This document shows, in pieces, positions 37,274 through 45,463 of a stretch of 64,000 bases of DNA; within the stretch, counting starts at the first letter, position 1; each line of letters begins with the position of its first letter. The notes beneath the pieces are model-generated. The model worked only from the letters and a program-made list of their open reading frames with translations. It ran no database searches and was not told the DNA's origin. The stretch lies in the NCBI GenBank assembly GCA_965207595.1, contig CBDBMW010000013.1, forward strand, positions 1,488,001-1,552,000, given 5' to 3'. A program made the translations under genes and the position numbers. The DNA comes from JAGWAJ01 sp026707615 (GTDB lineage: Bacteria > Acidobacteriota > Vicinamibacteria > Vicinamibacterales > UBA8438).

Positions 37274-39694
37274 TCACCCGAGCACCGCCGCCCGGTGGTG
37301 ATCCAGTCCCGCGGCCAGGCGCACGATCGCGCCCTCGACCCCGTAGCGCGCCACCATCTCGGCGCGCCGCTGCGCCTCGCCCGCCGACGACGTGTAGAGC
37401 CAGTAGCTCTCCGGGTCGACCGCCAGCCGCAGGACCCCGGCCGTCGTCGGCCGGCGCAGGTACAGCTCGCGCTTCGGCTCCAGCTCGCGGACCGTGCGCC
37501 GCTCGTCGTCGTTGAGCTGGAACGTGGCCTGCCCGGCCGCGGGGAAGTCCGGGTTGGCGAGGAACAGCCGCGTCGGCATCGACTCCAGCAGCGCCGCCGC
37601 GCCGGCCGTCTCGGTGATGTCCGTCACGGACTGCGTCGCCAGGATCAGCGCCGCGTTGCGCTTGCGCCACGTCCGCGCAGCCTCCGTGAGCCGGCCCAGC
37701 ACCACCGGGTCCCGCAGGTAGCGCCACGCCTCGTCGACCACCATCAGCTTCAGCCGCGTGGCCTCGGCGGGCGATTCGATCTCGGTCCGCAGCCGTTCGA
37801 GCAGGTAGAGCAGCGCCGCCTCGCACCAGTCCTCGTGCTCGACCGCGCCGGCCAGGTCGATCACCTGCCAGTCGGCCAGCGTCAGGTCCGCATCCTCGGC
37901 CGGCGGGTTGTCGAACCACTTGCCCCACGCGCCCGAGCCGTGCCAGCGGGACAGCGCCGGCCACATCGGCGCCGGCAGAGAACGGACGAGGTTCCCGAGC
38001 GAGCGGCGGGCCGGGGCCAGCGCGTACAGGTCCTCGATGCGCGCCCGCACTTCCGAGAGATCTCCGCTCGACTCCTCCCAGCCGCCGATCCGCAGCAGGC
38101 GCAGCAACCAGGCCGAGAGGAACTGGACCGTCCGCTCGGTCGGCTCCAGACTGAACGGCCGGAGCGGGATCGCATCCTTCTCGGGCGAGAGTCCGAGGTA
38201 CCCGCCGCCGAGGAACTGCGTCAGGGCGCGGTAGCTGCCGCCGAGGTCGAGAATGAGGACCCGCGGCTTGTACTGGAGCGCCTGGACGAGGAGGAAGTTG
38301 AGCGTGAAACTCTTGCCCGAGCCCGTGGCGCCGAGCATCAGCGTGTGGCCCACGTCCCGCCCGCCGAACAGGTCGTAGTGGTAGGGCGTGCCGGCCGGCG
38401 TCTCGAAGACGGTCAGCGCCGGCGCGTCCAGATGGGCGCACCGGCGGCTCCCGCGTGGCGGGCCGAAGAGCGGCGCCATGCAGGCCGCCACGCCTGCCGA
38501 CACGAAGACCCGCCGCGGCTGCCGGGAGGCTGGCTGCCCCGGCAGCCGTCCGAACCACACGGCGAGCTGCCCGTAGGACTCTCGCGCTGCCTTCGCGTCC
38601 AGCCCGCCGAATACCCGCTGGATGTCGGCGCCCCACTGCTCCAGCGGCTCGGCCGCGCCGCGCACGGCCACCGACAGCGCCACGTCCCCGTAGCCGACGC
38701 CTTCGGTCTCCAGCTCGACGAGCGCCTCGCCGGCGCGACGCGCCTCGATGCTCGCGGCGGCGTCCTCGAGCGCGGCGGCCGTCCCTTCCTTCTCCTGCAT
38801 GTGGGCGGCCATCGAGTAGCGCTTCGAGAAGTAGTGCCGCTGCGCCGAGCGCATCTTCCGGCGCGCCGCCTCCCGCGCCCACGGCCGCCACTCCAGCACG
38901 ACGGTCATCGGCGCCCGCAGGGCGTACAGCTCCTCCAGCGCGTTCGCCGTGACGGTTGCCGGCGGCGCGACGCACGACCAGACGCCGACCTGCGAGCCGC
39001 CGACGTGCAGCGCGTGCCGCTCGGCCGCCACGTCCTCGCCCGCGAGCCGCCAGTTGACCCCGGCGTCCGTGCGCATGCCCGCGGTCCAGCCGCCGATGCC
39101 GCCGTTGACCAGCCGGTACAGGACCGCCGCCGCCTCGTCCCGCGCGAGGATCTCGATGGGTGTCACGTCCGCGACACGGGCCGCCGCGGCGGCCATCGTC
39201 GCCGCCCCCGCCCTGGCCGCCCGCGCGATGTCGGCCCCGAGGTAGACCGACTCGTGCGGCGCGCGCCGCCGCTGCAGCCACTCGGCCAGATACGCCCGCC
39301 ACCAGCCGCGCCCGCGAAGGCGTGCCGTCCGCCGCAGGCCCGGGTCGAAGCTCCAGGCGACGTACGTCTCGATGTCCTGCACGCGCTCGGAGAGGAACGC
39401 CTGCCGCTTGCGCTGGGCCAGCCCGGCGATGTCCGAGCCCGGCGGCCGAGGATCGAACGACGCCGCCTTCCGCTCGACGATCCACGACACCCGCATCTGC
39501 GGCGGCAGACCCGAGAGCATCCGCTGCCAGCGGCCTGCCACCGCGTCGAGGTCCTCGGCCCGCCGGCCGTCGGTGACGACGGGCGTCAGACGTCCCACCG
39601 TCACCAGCTCGCCGTGCCGCGTCAGGCAGGTCCGCTCGTCGACCCAGCCCCAGTACGGCAGCTCGTGCGCCAGCGCCCCGGTGTCGTCCTTCAC
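37274..39694 (-). CDS. virB4: VirB4/TrbE-type T4SS ATPase
   Basis: 806 residues from GTG 39694, whose GTGA overlaps the virB3 stop. The N-terminal domain starts VKDDTGALAHELPYWGWVDE. The ATPase domain has Walker A GATGSGKSF, a following LILDLGGSYRALTQFL, Walker B LMVVDEAWRYL and sensor ALILATQSVTDI. It is the largest energising component and is required for pilus assembly. No truncation seen. Confidence 0.94.
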   Translation of the reverse strand: MKDDTGALAHELPYWGWVDERTCLTRHGELVTVGRLTPVVTDGRRAEDLDAVAGRWQRMLSGLPPQMRVSWIVERKAASFDPRPPGSDIAGLAQRKRQAFLSERVQDIETYVAWSFDPGLRRTARLRGRGWWRAYLAEWLQRRRAPHESVYLGADIARAARAGAATMAAAAARVADVTPIEILARDEAAAVLYRLVNGGIGGWTAGMRTDAGVNWRLAGEDVAAERHALHVGGSQVGVWSCVAPPATVTANALEELYALRAPMTVVLEWRPWAREAARRKMRSAQRHYFSKRYSMAAHMQEKEGTAAALEDAAASIEARRAGEALVELETEGVGYGDVALSVAVRGAAEPLEQWGADIQRVFGGLDAKAARESYGQLAVWFGRLPGQPASRQPRRVFVSAGVAACMAPLFGPPRGSRRCAHLDAPALTVFETPAGTPYHYDLFGGRDVGHTLMLGATGSGKSFTLNFLLVQALQYKPRVLILDLGGSYRALTQFLGGGYLGLSPEKDAIPLRPFSLEPTERTVQFLSAWLLRLLRIGGWEESSGDLSEVRARIEDLYALAPARRSLGNLVRSLPAPMWPALSRWHGSGAWGKWFDNPPAEDADLTLADWQVIDLAGAVEHEDWCEAALLYLLERLRTEIESPAEATRLKLMVVDEAWRYLRDPVVLGRLTEAARTWRKRNAALILATQSVTDITETAGAAALLESMPTRLFLANPDFPAAGQATFQLNDDERRTVRELEPKRELYLRRPTTAGVLRLAVDPESYWLYTSSAGEAQRRAEMVARYGVEGAIVRLAAGLDHHRAAVLG

Positions 39695-39996
39695 GACGCA
39701 CCCCGCTCGATGACCACGTACGGCGACCGGTCCAGGACCAGCCCCGCGTCGTACCGGCTGCGGTAGCGGACGGCCGCCCGGATGACCCCGACGAGGTTCT
39801 GGTCGTGGCGCCACGCCAGCCAGCCGGCGCCGTACAGCACGCCGAAGACCAGTCCGCCCGCCATCAGGCTGTTGACGGCGTTCCAGACGGCCGCCCCCAG
39901 CGTCGCGGCCAGCAGGAAGAACCGCCGCTCGACCCCGAGCACCGTGAGCGGCTGGCTCAGGATCGCGTAGCCCCGCCACTGCCTCCTGCCGCGCAT
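39691..39996 (-). CDS. virB3: VirB3/TrbD-type T4SS inner-membrane protein
   Basis: 101 residues: short basic N-terminus, two close hydrophobic segments (FFLLAATLGAAVWNAVNSLM and GGLVFGVLYGAGWLAW), basic C-terminus, the standard VirB3 layout. It lies directly before virB4 as usual. An IS110-type element sits 8 bp upstream and separates it from virB2, so expression of everything downstream may now depend on a promoter in or near the IS. Confidence 0.86.
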   Translation of the reverse strand: MRGRRQWRGYAILSQPLTVLGVERRFFLLAATLGAAVWNAVNSLMAGGLVFGVLYGAGWLAWRHDQNLVGVIRAAVRYRSRYDAGLVLDRSPYVVIERGAS

Positions 39997-40140
39997 CAGT
40001 CACCATGGACGCACGGAGCCGAAGGACTGCGTGCGGCTCCGTGCAAGGAAAAGGACCGGCCTCCGTTTCGCAGGGACGCGGATTACCCTGTGCCCGGAGA
40101 GGTCACAGTGCAGAGCCGCACGCGAAAGGAGAGCCGGTCC

Positions 40141-41268
40141 ATGCGTAAAGTACGATTCGTCGGCCTTGATGTCCACGCCGCCACCATCGCGGTAGCGGTT
40201 GCCGAGTCCGCAGGCGAGGTCGGTAGCCTCGGCACCATCACCAATCGACCCGAAGCCGTCCGCCGGCTGGTTCGCAAGCTGGGACCCGTGGACGATCTGC
40301 GTGCCTGCTACGAGGCCGGTCCCACCGGCTACGGGCTGTACTGGCAACTGCTCGGCCTCGGGGTGCACTGCGACGTCGTCGCCCCGACGCTCGTGCCCGT
40401 GAAGGCCGGGGACCGCGTGAAGACCGATCGTCGGGATGCGCTCAAGCTCGCTCGGTGCTACCGCGCCGACGACCTGACGCCGGTGTGGGTCCCGGATGCC
40501 GAGCACGAAGCGCTCCGCGACCTCGTCCGGGCGCGAGAAGCTGCAAAGAAGGACCAGCTCCGGGCGCGCCATCGGCTGGGCAAGTTCCTGTTGCGCCAGG
40601 GTCGACGCCGCCCCGCACATCTGAAGATGGCGTGGACGGCCGGTCACCTCGACTGGATCCGCAAGGTCCGCTTCGAGTCGCCGCTGCACCAGGTGGTGTT
40701 GACGGACTACCTGCACGAGGTCGAGCGGGTCGCGGCCCGCATTGCCCACCTGAACACCGCCATCCTCGAGGCGGTGCGCACGGCACCGCCGCAGATGCGC
40801 GCGGTCATCCAGGCGCTGCAGGCGTTGCGCGGCGTAGCGGCCGTCTCGGCGGTCACCGTCGTGGCGGAAGTCGGGCAGCTCTCCCGCTTCTCGAACCCGC
40901 GGCAGCTCATGGGCTACTCGGGGCTGGTCCCCAGCGAGTACTCGACCGGCTCGCGGCGCCGGACAGGCGGCATCACGAAGACGGGCAACGCCCACCTGCG
41001 ACGCGTCGTGATTGAAGCCGCGTGGGCGTATCGCTTCGGCCCGGCCGTCCGCGGCCCGTTGCGTGCCCGCCAGAAGGGTCTCGACCCCGCGATCACGGAG
41101 ATCGCCTGGCGCGCCCAGAAGCGCCTGCACCACCGGTATCGAGTGCTGGCCGCGGCGGGGAAGAACAACAACCAGGTGATCACCGCGGTCGGCCGCGAGC
41201 TTCTGGGCTTCATGTGGGACATCGCCCGGACCGTCGAGCGGCAGGTGCCCGTCAGCGCGACGGCGTAG
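40141..41268 (+). CDS. IS110/IS1111-family DEDD recombinase (transposase)
   Basis: 375 residues. N-terminal RuvC-like DEDD domain: GLDVHAATIAVAV, CYEAGPTGYGLYW and KTDRRDALKLARCY. C-terminal Transposase_20 domain with LRGVAAVSAVTVVAEVG, LMGYSGLVPSEYSTG and TKTGNAHLRR. ATG at 40141 follows AAAGGAGAG. These enzymes insert without a target duplication, guided in related elements by a bridge RNA. It is transcribed against the conjugation operon. Confidence 0.93.
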   Translation: MRKVRFVGLDVHAATIAVAVAESAGEVGSLGTITNRPEAVRRLVRKLGPVDDLRACYEAGPTGYGLYWQLLGLGVHCDVVAPTLVPVKAGDRVKTDRRDALKLARCYRADDLTPVWVPDAEHEALRDLVRAREAAKKDQLRARHRLGKFLLRQGRRRPAHLKMAWTAGHLDWIRKVRFESPLHQVVLTDYLHEVERVAARIAHLNTAILEAVRTAPPQMRAVIQALQALRGVAAVSAVTVVAEVGQLSRFSNPRQLMGYSGLVPSEYSTGSRRRTGGITKTGNAHLRRVVIEAAWAYRFGPAVRGPLRARQKGLDPAITEIAWRAQKRLHHRYRVLAAAGKNNNQVITAVGRELLGFMWDIARTVERQVPVSATA

Positions 41269-41528
41269 GGTCCGCTGCGGCGTGAGGGCGGCAGTCGGAG
41301 TGGCGGCGAAAAGGAGAATCCTCGTGTGTTTTGTGCGGCGAGGCGATTCGCAGCCCCGACCCGCGTACTCAGTCCGAGGCAGCTCCCGACGGGTCATGAC
41401 CATGCGGTACCCAACCCGCGGATATCAGAATGATCAATCGTCGCGTTCAGCCGCTTCGGCTGCCGTCCCCAGCCCCAACAACCAGGAGTCGCCAGGACAA
41501 GAGAACCCAACGACGATGCAGGCTTGAC
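41269..41528 (+). ncRNA. Possible bridge-RNA region of the IS1111-like element
   Basis: The 260 bp between the recombinase stop and the right inverted repeat contain no convincing gene and are longer than the 124-bp 5' leader. In IS1111-type elements the guide RNA is thought to lie on this 3' side. I did not fold the RNA, so this is position-based. Confidence 0.3.
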
Positions 41529-41541
41529 CCGTGCGTCCATA

Positions 41542-41826
41542 TCAGAAGAGCCACGTGATGAAGTTGGCCGCGCCCAGCGCCATCCCGAGACCGAAGATGA
41601 TCCCGGCCAGCGCCTGCTTGCTGCCGCCTTCCTGAAACGCGAACATCAATCCGCCGACGACGATCGCCACCAGCGCCAGTCCGCGCGCGATCGGTCCGGT
41701 GAACGCCTGCTGGAGGTTGTTGACCGCCTGTACCCAGGGCGAGCGTCCCTGCGCCAGCAGAAGCTCCCCGTACGCCACGAGCACCGCCGCCGTCAGCCCG
41801 AACCGCAACCATCCGTATCTCCGCAT
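41542..41826 (-). CDS. virB2: VirB2-type T4SS pilin
   Basis: 94 residues with a signal sequence (LRFGLTAAVLVAYGELLLAQ), then two hydrophobic helices (LALVAIVVGGLMFAF and LAGIIFGLGMALGAANFITW) separated by the short polar loop QEGGSKQ, the classic VirB2/TrbC pilin layout. GAGGAGGAG precedes the ATG. The IS1111-like element begins 1 bp past its stop. Confidence 0.88.
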   Translation of the reverse strand: MRRYGWLRFGLTAAVLVAYGELLLAQGRSPWVQAVNNLQQAFTGPIARGLALVAIVVGGLMFAFQEGGSKQALAGIIFGLGMALGAANFITWLF

Positions 41827-41840
41827 CGTTCTCCTCCTCG

Positions 41841-42032
41841 TCACTCGGTTCCGCACACCGCCGAGACCTGCCATACCGTCGTCGCGAACACCGTCAGCGC
41901 CAAGGCGAAGGCCAGCCCGGCGTGGCCGCCGCAGCGCCCGCGGGGCGCCACCGCCAGGAGCACGCTCCCGACGCCGACAGCCAGCAGACCGGCTGCCCAC
42001 AAGGCGCGTCCGCACGCCAGCGTCTCGGTCAC
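41841..42032 (-). CDS. Small two-span membrane protein of the conjugation operon
   Basis: 63 residues from GTG 42032, coupled by GTGA overlap to the gene before it. Two hydrophobic segments (WAAGLLAVGVGSVLLAVA and AGLAFALALTVFATTVW). It lies 14 bp before virB2 in transcription order. No known VirB component matches; it may be an assembly accessory. Confidence 0.6.
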   Translation of the reverse strand: MTETLACGRALWAAGLLAVGVGSVLLAVAPRGRCGGHAGLAFALALTVFATTVWQVSAVCGTE

Positions 42033-42346
42033 AGGTAGTCCCCGGCCTCGTCGCGGGCCAGCGCCTCGGCCAGCGCCGCATCCTGTCCGGCGCCGCGCCG
42101 CACCGCCCGCTCGACCACGTCCACCTTGCGGCCCACCGCGCCGAGACCGATGACGCGGGCGGCGAGGTAGACGCTTGTGCCGAAGGCCGCCAGCGCCAGC
42201 CCGCCGTACGCCGCCACATACGAGCCGTAGTCGGTGGCGACCACGCGCCAGAACGGGTGCACGTACGTCAGCTCGACCCACAGCGCCCAGACGCCGATTG
42301 CGCCGGCCGACGCCGTCAGTCCCACGCCCACCTTCCACGGCCTCAC
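42029..42346 (-). CDS. Small membrane protein of the conjugation operon
   Basis: 105 residues from GTG 42346 (GTGA overlap). Two likely spans (LTASAGAIGVWALWVELTYV and YVAAYGGLALAAFGTSVYLA) followed by a charged helical tail (GRKVDVVERAVRRGAGQD). Conserved position between the nuclease-fold protein and virB2, but family not recognised. Confidence 0.62.
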   Translation of the reverse strand: MRPWKVGVGLTASAGAIGVWALWVELTYVHPFWRVVATDYGSYVAAYGGLALAAFGTSVYLAARVIGLGAVGRKVDVVERAVRRGAGQDAALAEALARDEAGDYL

Positions 42347-43215
42347 AGCTCGATCACCTCGTGCTCGCGGCGCAGCCCGCCGCCGCCCCGGCCGCCGTCA
42401 CGGCCCCCGCCGAGCGCTCGCCGCACCGCCGAGGCGGCGCGCGCCGACGACGCGTACAGCGCGAACCCCGCGCGCGCCTTCGCCCGGATCGCACGGCCCC
42501 GGTAGTGCTCCGAGGCCACCTCGACGTTGGTGCGTCCGCTGCGGCCGGCCGCGTCGACGTGCTCGACCTGCGCGTCCGGCACGAGCACCTTGCCGTCGAC
42601 GACCGGCAGCCCCAGGGTCTCGGCGGCGCGGCGGCGTGCCTCGTCGGCCGCCTCGCGGCTCGCCGTCCGCCGCGCCTGCTCCGCGCGGGCGGCCAGCAGC
42701 CCCTTCAGCTCCGCGTCGATGCGGACCCGCGTCACCCGGCCGCCCGCCGCTTCGACCCGCACCTGCACGGCGTTCGCGGCGCGGTACACCGCCACGTCGT
42801 GCGCCAGCTCGGCCGGCCGCACCGCCCCGGCGAACGCTCGCTGGTCTGGCCGGCCCGCCTCGCGCCACAGCGCCTCGGCGCGCGCCGCCCCGGCCGGCGT
42901 CGCGACGATGACCGTGAACGCGCCGCCCTTCGGTCCCCGGGCCGTCCGCCGCTCGACCCACCCGCGCCGCTCCGCCCGCGCCAGGCCCCGCCGGCCCGCG
43001 AACGGATGCCCGTCGAACTGCCGCTCGACCAGGTCCCGCAACGCCACCGCCCGGAACGCCCCCACGTCGCGCACCGCCCCGTCCACCCGCTCGTCGAACG
43101 AGCGCCGCGGCAGCCGCGCGTCGTACTCGCGACGGTGCCCCGTCCGCTCCGGGCGCTCCGGCTGCAACGCGTCGCGCCTGTCGTCCCGCGCCGTCCTATC
43201 CGGCATCCGCGTCAT
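42343..43215 (-). CDS. Winged-helix / PD-(D/E)xK-like protein, replication-relaxation-like
   Basis: 290 residues, cytoplasmic. A winged-helix-like part (VRDVGAFRAVALRDLVERQF, GLARAERRGWVERR) is followed by AELAHDVAVYRAA and a segment with the spacing of a PD-(D/E)xK nuclease fold: VLVPDAQVEHVDAAG then TNVEVASEHYRG and RAIRAKARAGFALY. This arrangement recalls Replic_Relax-type plasmid proteins, which are proposed to act at the replication or transfer origin. It is the best candidate here for a DNA-processing factor; that is inference. ATGA/GTGA overlaps with both neighbours. Confidence 0.62.
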   Translation of the reverse strand: MTRMPDRTARDDRRDALQPERPERTGHRREYDARLPRRSFDERVDGAVRDVGAFRAVALRDLVERQFDGHPFAGRRGLARAERRGWVERRTARGPKGGAFTVIVATPAGAARAEALWREAGRPDQRAFAGAVRPAELAHDVAVYRAANAVQVRVEAAGGRVTRVRIDAELKGLLAARAEQARRTASREAADEARRRAAETLGLPVVDGKVLVPDAQVEHVDAAGRSGRTNVEVASEHYRGRAIRAKARAGFALYASSARAASAVRRALGGGRDGGRGGGGLRREHEVIEL

Positions 43216-43943
43216 CGGGTCCGTCCCTCCGATCGAGCCATCGCCGGCGCGATGCCCGCGACGCGGTCGATATCCGGCGGCGCGGCGCGCCCGGCCAGCC
43301 GCCAGTCCCGGCCCGACAGCTCGACCACCCGGCAGCGTCCCGCGATCCGGCTCGACAGCCGGTCGTCCCCCATGAACACGCCCACCTCGCCCGGCGTCTT
43401 GTTCGAGGTCCACACCGTCCGCCGCCCGGCGTCGTGCCGCGCCTCGTAGAGCATCAGCAGCGTCCGCCGCGTGTAGTCGGTCGCCGCGTCCCGCTCGGCG
43501 CCCAGGTCGTCGAGGACCAGCAGCTTCGCCGCCGCCAGCCGGTCGAACGTCGCCGCCGTGTCCGCCGCCGCGCCGTGCGGCTGGAGCCGGTAGAGCAGCA
43601 TCGGCACCCGGTCGAACGCCATCGACCGCTCGCCCGAGCGCCACAGCTCGTTCAGCACCGTGCACGCCAGACGCGTCTTGCCCGTGCCCACCGGCCCGCA
43701 CAGGAACAGGTCCCGTCCCGCGCCGCCGTCGGCGGCGAACGCGCGCGCCGCCTCCAGCGCCCGCCGGTTGCCGCCCGCCGGCCGGAACGTCGACCACCGC
43801 GCGTCGCGGAACTCCCGCGGCACCGACGGCGGGGCCGCACGCGCCGCCGTCCAGCAGCCGCAGCGCCGCAGGCGCGAATGGCCCGCGACCTCGACCGCCT
43901 CCCAGCCCGGCGTCCGCTCGCACCGCTTGCACCCCTCGCTCAT
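43212..43943 (-). CDS. DnaC/IstB-like helicase-loader ATPase
   Basis: 243 residues. N-terminal Cys pairs (CKRCE, CGC) may bind zinc, followed by an AAA+ domain with Walker A GPVGTGKTRLA, Walker B LLVLDDLGAE, and VWTSNKTPGEV with the sensor region. DnaC-like loaders place the replicative helicase at an origin; paired with the O-like gene just before it, this resembles the phage lambda O/P module and suggests autonomous or transfer replication of the element. Confidence 0.85.
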   Translation of the reverse strand: MSEGCKRCERTPGWEAVEVAGHSRLRRCGCWTAARAAPPSVPREFRDARWSTFRPAGGNRRALEAARAFAADGGAGRDLFLCGPVGTGKTRLACTVLNELWRSGERSMAFDRVPMLLYRLQPHGAAADTAATFDRLAAAKLLVLDDLGAERDAATDYTRRTLLMLYEARHDAGRRTVWTSNKTPGEVGVFMGDDRLSSRIAGRCRVVELSGRDWRLAGRAAPPDIDRVAGIAPAMARSEGRTR

Positions 43944-44941
43944 GCCTTCGCCCGCTCGATCACCGCGTCGTACGCCTCGCGCCGCTCGGTCGACCGCGCC
44001 CCGCTGCCGCCCGCTTGGCCGTCCTCCGGGCTTCGCAGCCGCTCGGCGAGGGCCGGCGCCCGCGACAGCAGCATCGACATCGTCCGCGTCCGGCCCGCCA
44101 GGAACCGGTCGCCCTCGACCGTCAGGAACCGCTCGACCAGCCGCTCCAGCGCCGCGTCGTCCCAGGCCGCGCACAGCCGCACGGCCGCGTCCGCGTCCGA
44201 CGCCTCGACCGCACGCGTCGGCGCATACGCCACGCCCCGGTGCCGCGGATACCACTCGGACCGGTACCGCTCGACGAACGCCGCCGCCCGAGACGCGACC
44301 GCGCCACGCGTCGCCGGGTCCTCCTCCCCCGCACCCCCACCTTCGGACGAGCCGTTAGCCATTAGCCGTAAGCCGCTAGCCGTTTGGCACGCGCGTGCGG
44401 GAGACGGGACAACTTCAGGATTAGTGAGGGAATCTTCCGGAACCGCTGCGGGAGTCTTGCGGGAATCTTCCGGGAATCGTGCCGCGGCCGTGCCGGATGC
44501 CTCCGGCACTATTCCGGCCGCCTCGCTCGTCGCCTTCGGCAGCGCCGGCACGCGCACGCCGCCCGGATGGACCGACCACAGGTGCCGCGTCTTCGCGCTC
44601 ACCTCCGCCGCGTCCGGCAACGGATGCATCGTCCGCAGCGGGTAGCGCACCCGCTGGAAGTCCTGCCAGTCCGCCTGGTACAGGAAGCGCGACCCCTGGT
44701 GCGTGAACGCGGCCACCAGACCCACCTTCACCAGCCGTTCGATGCACCGCTGGACCGCCTTCGCCGGCCGGCCGCTCAGCCCGTCGTGCGCCGCCTGGAA
44801 CGCCACCGCCGCCGCGCGCATCACCCCGAAGTCGTCGGCCGCCAGCACGTACGTCGTCCACACCCGGTACTCCAGGTCCGACAGCCCCGACACCTTCGCC
44901 GAGTGGCCGAGCCGCGCGTGCAGGAGGCGATCCGCAGGCAT
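43940..44941 (-). CDS. Phage O-like replication initiator with internal DNA repeats
   Basis: 333 residues. The N-terminal ~110 residues form a winged-helix domain (HSAKVSGLSDLEYRVWTTYV, CIERLVKVGLVAAFTH, YQADWQDFQ) like replication-protein-O and plasmid initiators. A low-complexity linker (about 125-215) is encoded by DNA with tandem repeats, and a C-terminal helical part (VERYRSEWYPRHRG, FLAGRTRTMSMLLSRAP) follows. As in lambda O, the origin may lie inside this gene. ATG 44941 is 2 nt after a 24-codon mini-frame; the stop overlaps the DnaC-like start. Confidence 0.75.
   Translation of the reverse strand: MPADRLLHARLGHSAKVSGLSDLEYRVWTTYVLAADDFGVMRAAAVAFQAAHDGLSGRPAKAVQRCIERLVKVGLVAAFTHQGSRFLYQADWQDFQRVRYPLRTMHPLPDAAEVSAKTRHLWSVHPGGVRVPALPKATSEAAGIVPEASGTAAARFPEDSRKTPAAVPEDSLTNPEVVPSPARACQTASGLRLMANGSSEGGGAGEEDPATRGAVASRAAAFVERYRSEWYPRHRGVAYAPTRAVEASDADAAVRLCAAWDDAALERLVERFLTVEGDRFLAGRTRTMSMLLSRAPALAERLRSPEDGQAGGSGARSTERREAYDAVIERAKA
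44350..44473. repeat. Tandem heptamers and 13-bp repeats inside the O-like gene (possible ori)
   Basis: Five successive heptamers of the form AGCCNNN run from 44350 to 44384 (AGCCGTT, AGCCATT, AGCCGTA, AGCCGCT, AGCCGTT). A 13-bp direct repeat GGGAATCTTCCGG lies at 44428-44440 and 44461-44473, with a diverged copy near 44450. The stretch is less GC-rich than its surroundings. Iterons within an O-type initiator gene mark the origin in lambda, so an origin role is plausible. Confidence 0.6.
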
Positions 44942-44943
44942 CG

Positions 44944-45018
44944 CTACACCGCCTCCACGCCGGCGCCCGGCGCCGTCCGCATCGCCGCCGACGCGACGCT
45001 CTCCAAGCCGGTTAGCAT
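44944..45018 (-). CDS. 24-codon mini-frame linking two operon genes
   Basis: ATG at 45018 shares its A with the preceding TGA (TGATG) and the stop lies 2 nt before the O-like start. It encodes MLTGLESVASAAM and a short tail. It fills the only gap in a chain of coupled genes, so it may serve to hand ribosomes on, or be a small protein. Confidence 0.35.
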   Translation of the reverse strand: MLTGLESVASAAMRTAPGAGVEAV

Positions 45019-45212
45019 CAGCACACGTCCTCCGGGTCGCACGCGCCGCAGCGCGCCCACCGGGGCTTCGCCGCCAGCTTCCGCACCATCACGTCCCTCC
45101 GTGCCCGCCACTCGGCGGCCACCTCCGGCCAGCACGCCGGACAGACGAACACCAGGTCGCCCATCTCCGGGTCGACCGCGCGCCAGCCGCCGCGTCTCGC
45201 CGCCGGCTTCAC
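45018..45212 (-). CDS. Small zinc-ribbon-like protein
   Basis: 64 residues from GTG 45212 (GTGA overlap with the HTH gene). Two Cys pairs, CPAC and CGAC, separated by a helical stretch (VAAEWRARRDVMVRKLAAK), look like a zinc ribbon or finger. A DNA-binding or regulatory role fits its place between the excisionase-like and initiator genes. Confidence 0.6.
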   Translation of the reverse strand: MKPAARRGGWRAVDPEMGDLVFVCPACWPEVAAEWRARRDVMVRKLAAKPRWARCGACDPEDVC

Positions 45213-45463
45213 CGCGGCCCCCTTCGTCGGCCACGCACCGCCTCGCCCGAGCCGCCCGCTTCGAGCCACCGCAGCAGCGCCGCCTTGCTCCAGCGGGGCC
45301 GCTTGTCGATCCCCGACAGCGGCGCCACCGGGAACACCCGCGCCCGCAGACGCCGCTTGATCGTCGTCGTCGAGCAGCGCAGCAGCGCCGCCACGTCGTC
45401 CAGCAGCAGCACCGCCGGCAACTCGTCCGCGCCGGCGTTACCGCCGGGCCGATTCGCGTCCAT
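45209..45463 (-). CDS. Excisionase-like HTH protein
   Basis: 84 residues with a MerR/HTH_17-type helix-turn-helix: VLLLDDVAALLRCSTTTIKR and RPRWSKAALLRWLEAG. Such proteins are often excisionases or directionality factors for tyrosine recombinases, and this element has one at 46522. Start 45463 has GGAGGAAG and lies inside the upstream XRE gene (26-nt overlap). Confidence 0.75.
   Translation of the reverse strand: MDANRPGGNAGADELPAVLLLDDVAALLRCSTTTIKRRLRARVFPVAPLSGIDKRPRWSKAALLRWLEAGGSGEAVRGRRRGPR

Larger units (their letters stand above)
40005..41540 (+). mobile_element. IS110-family element, IS1111-like, nested in the T4SS operon
   Basis: Perfect 12-bp inverted repeats ATGGACGCACGG at 40005-40016 and its complement at 41529-41540 bracket an IS110-type transposase gene; subterminal inverted repeats of this size mark the IS1111 subgroup. 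The left repeat is 8 bp from the virB3 start and the right repeat 1 bp from the virB2 stop, so the insertion fell in a junction of about 10 bp. True ends may lie a few bases outside. A hairpin (11-bp arms 40011-40021 and 40034-40044) overlaps the left repeat. Confidence 0.85.
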
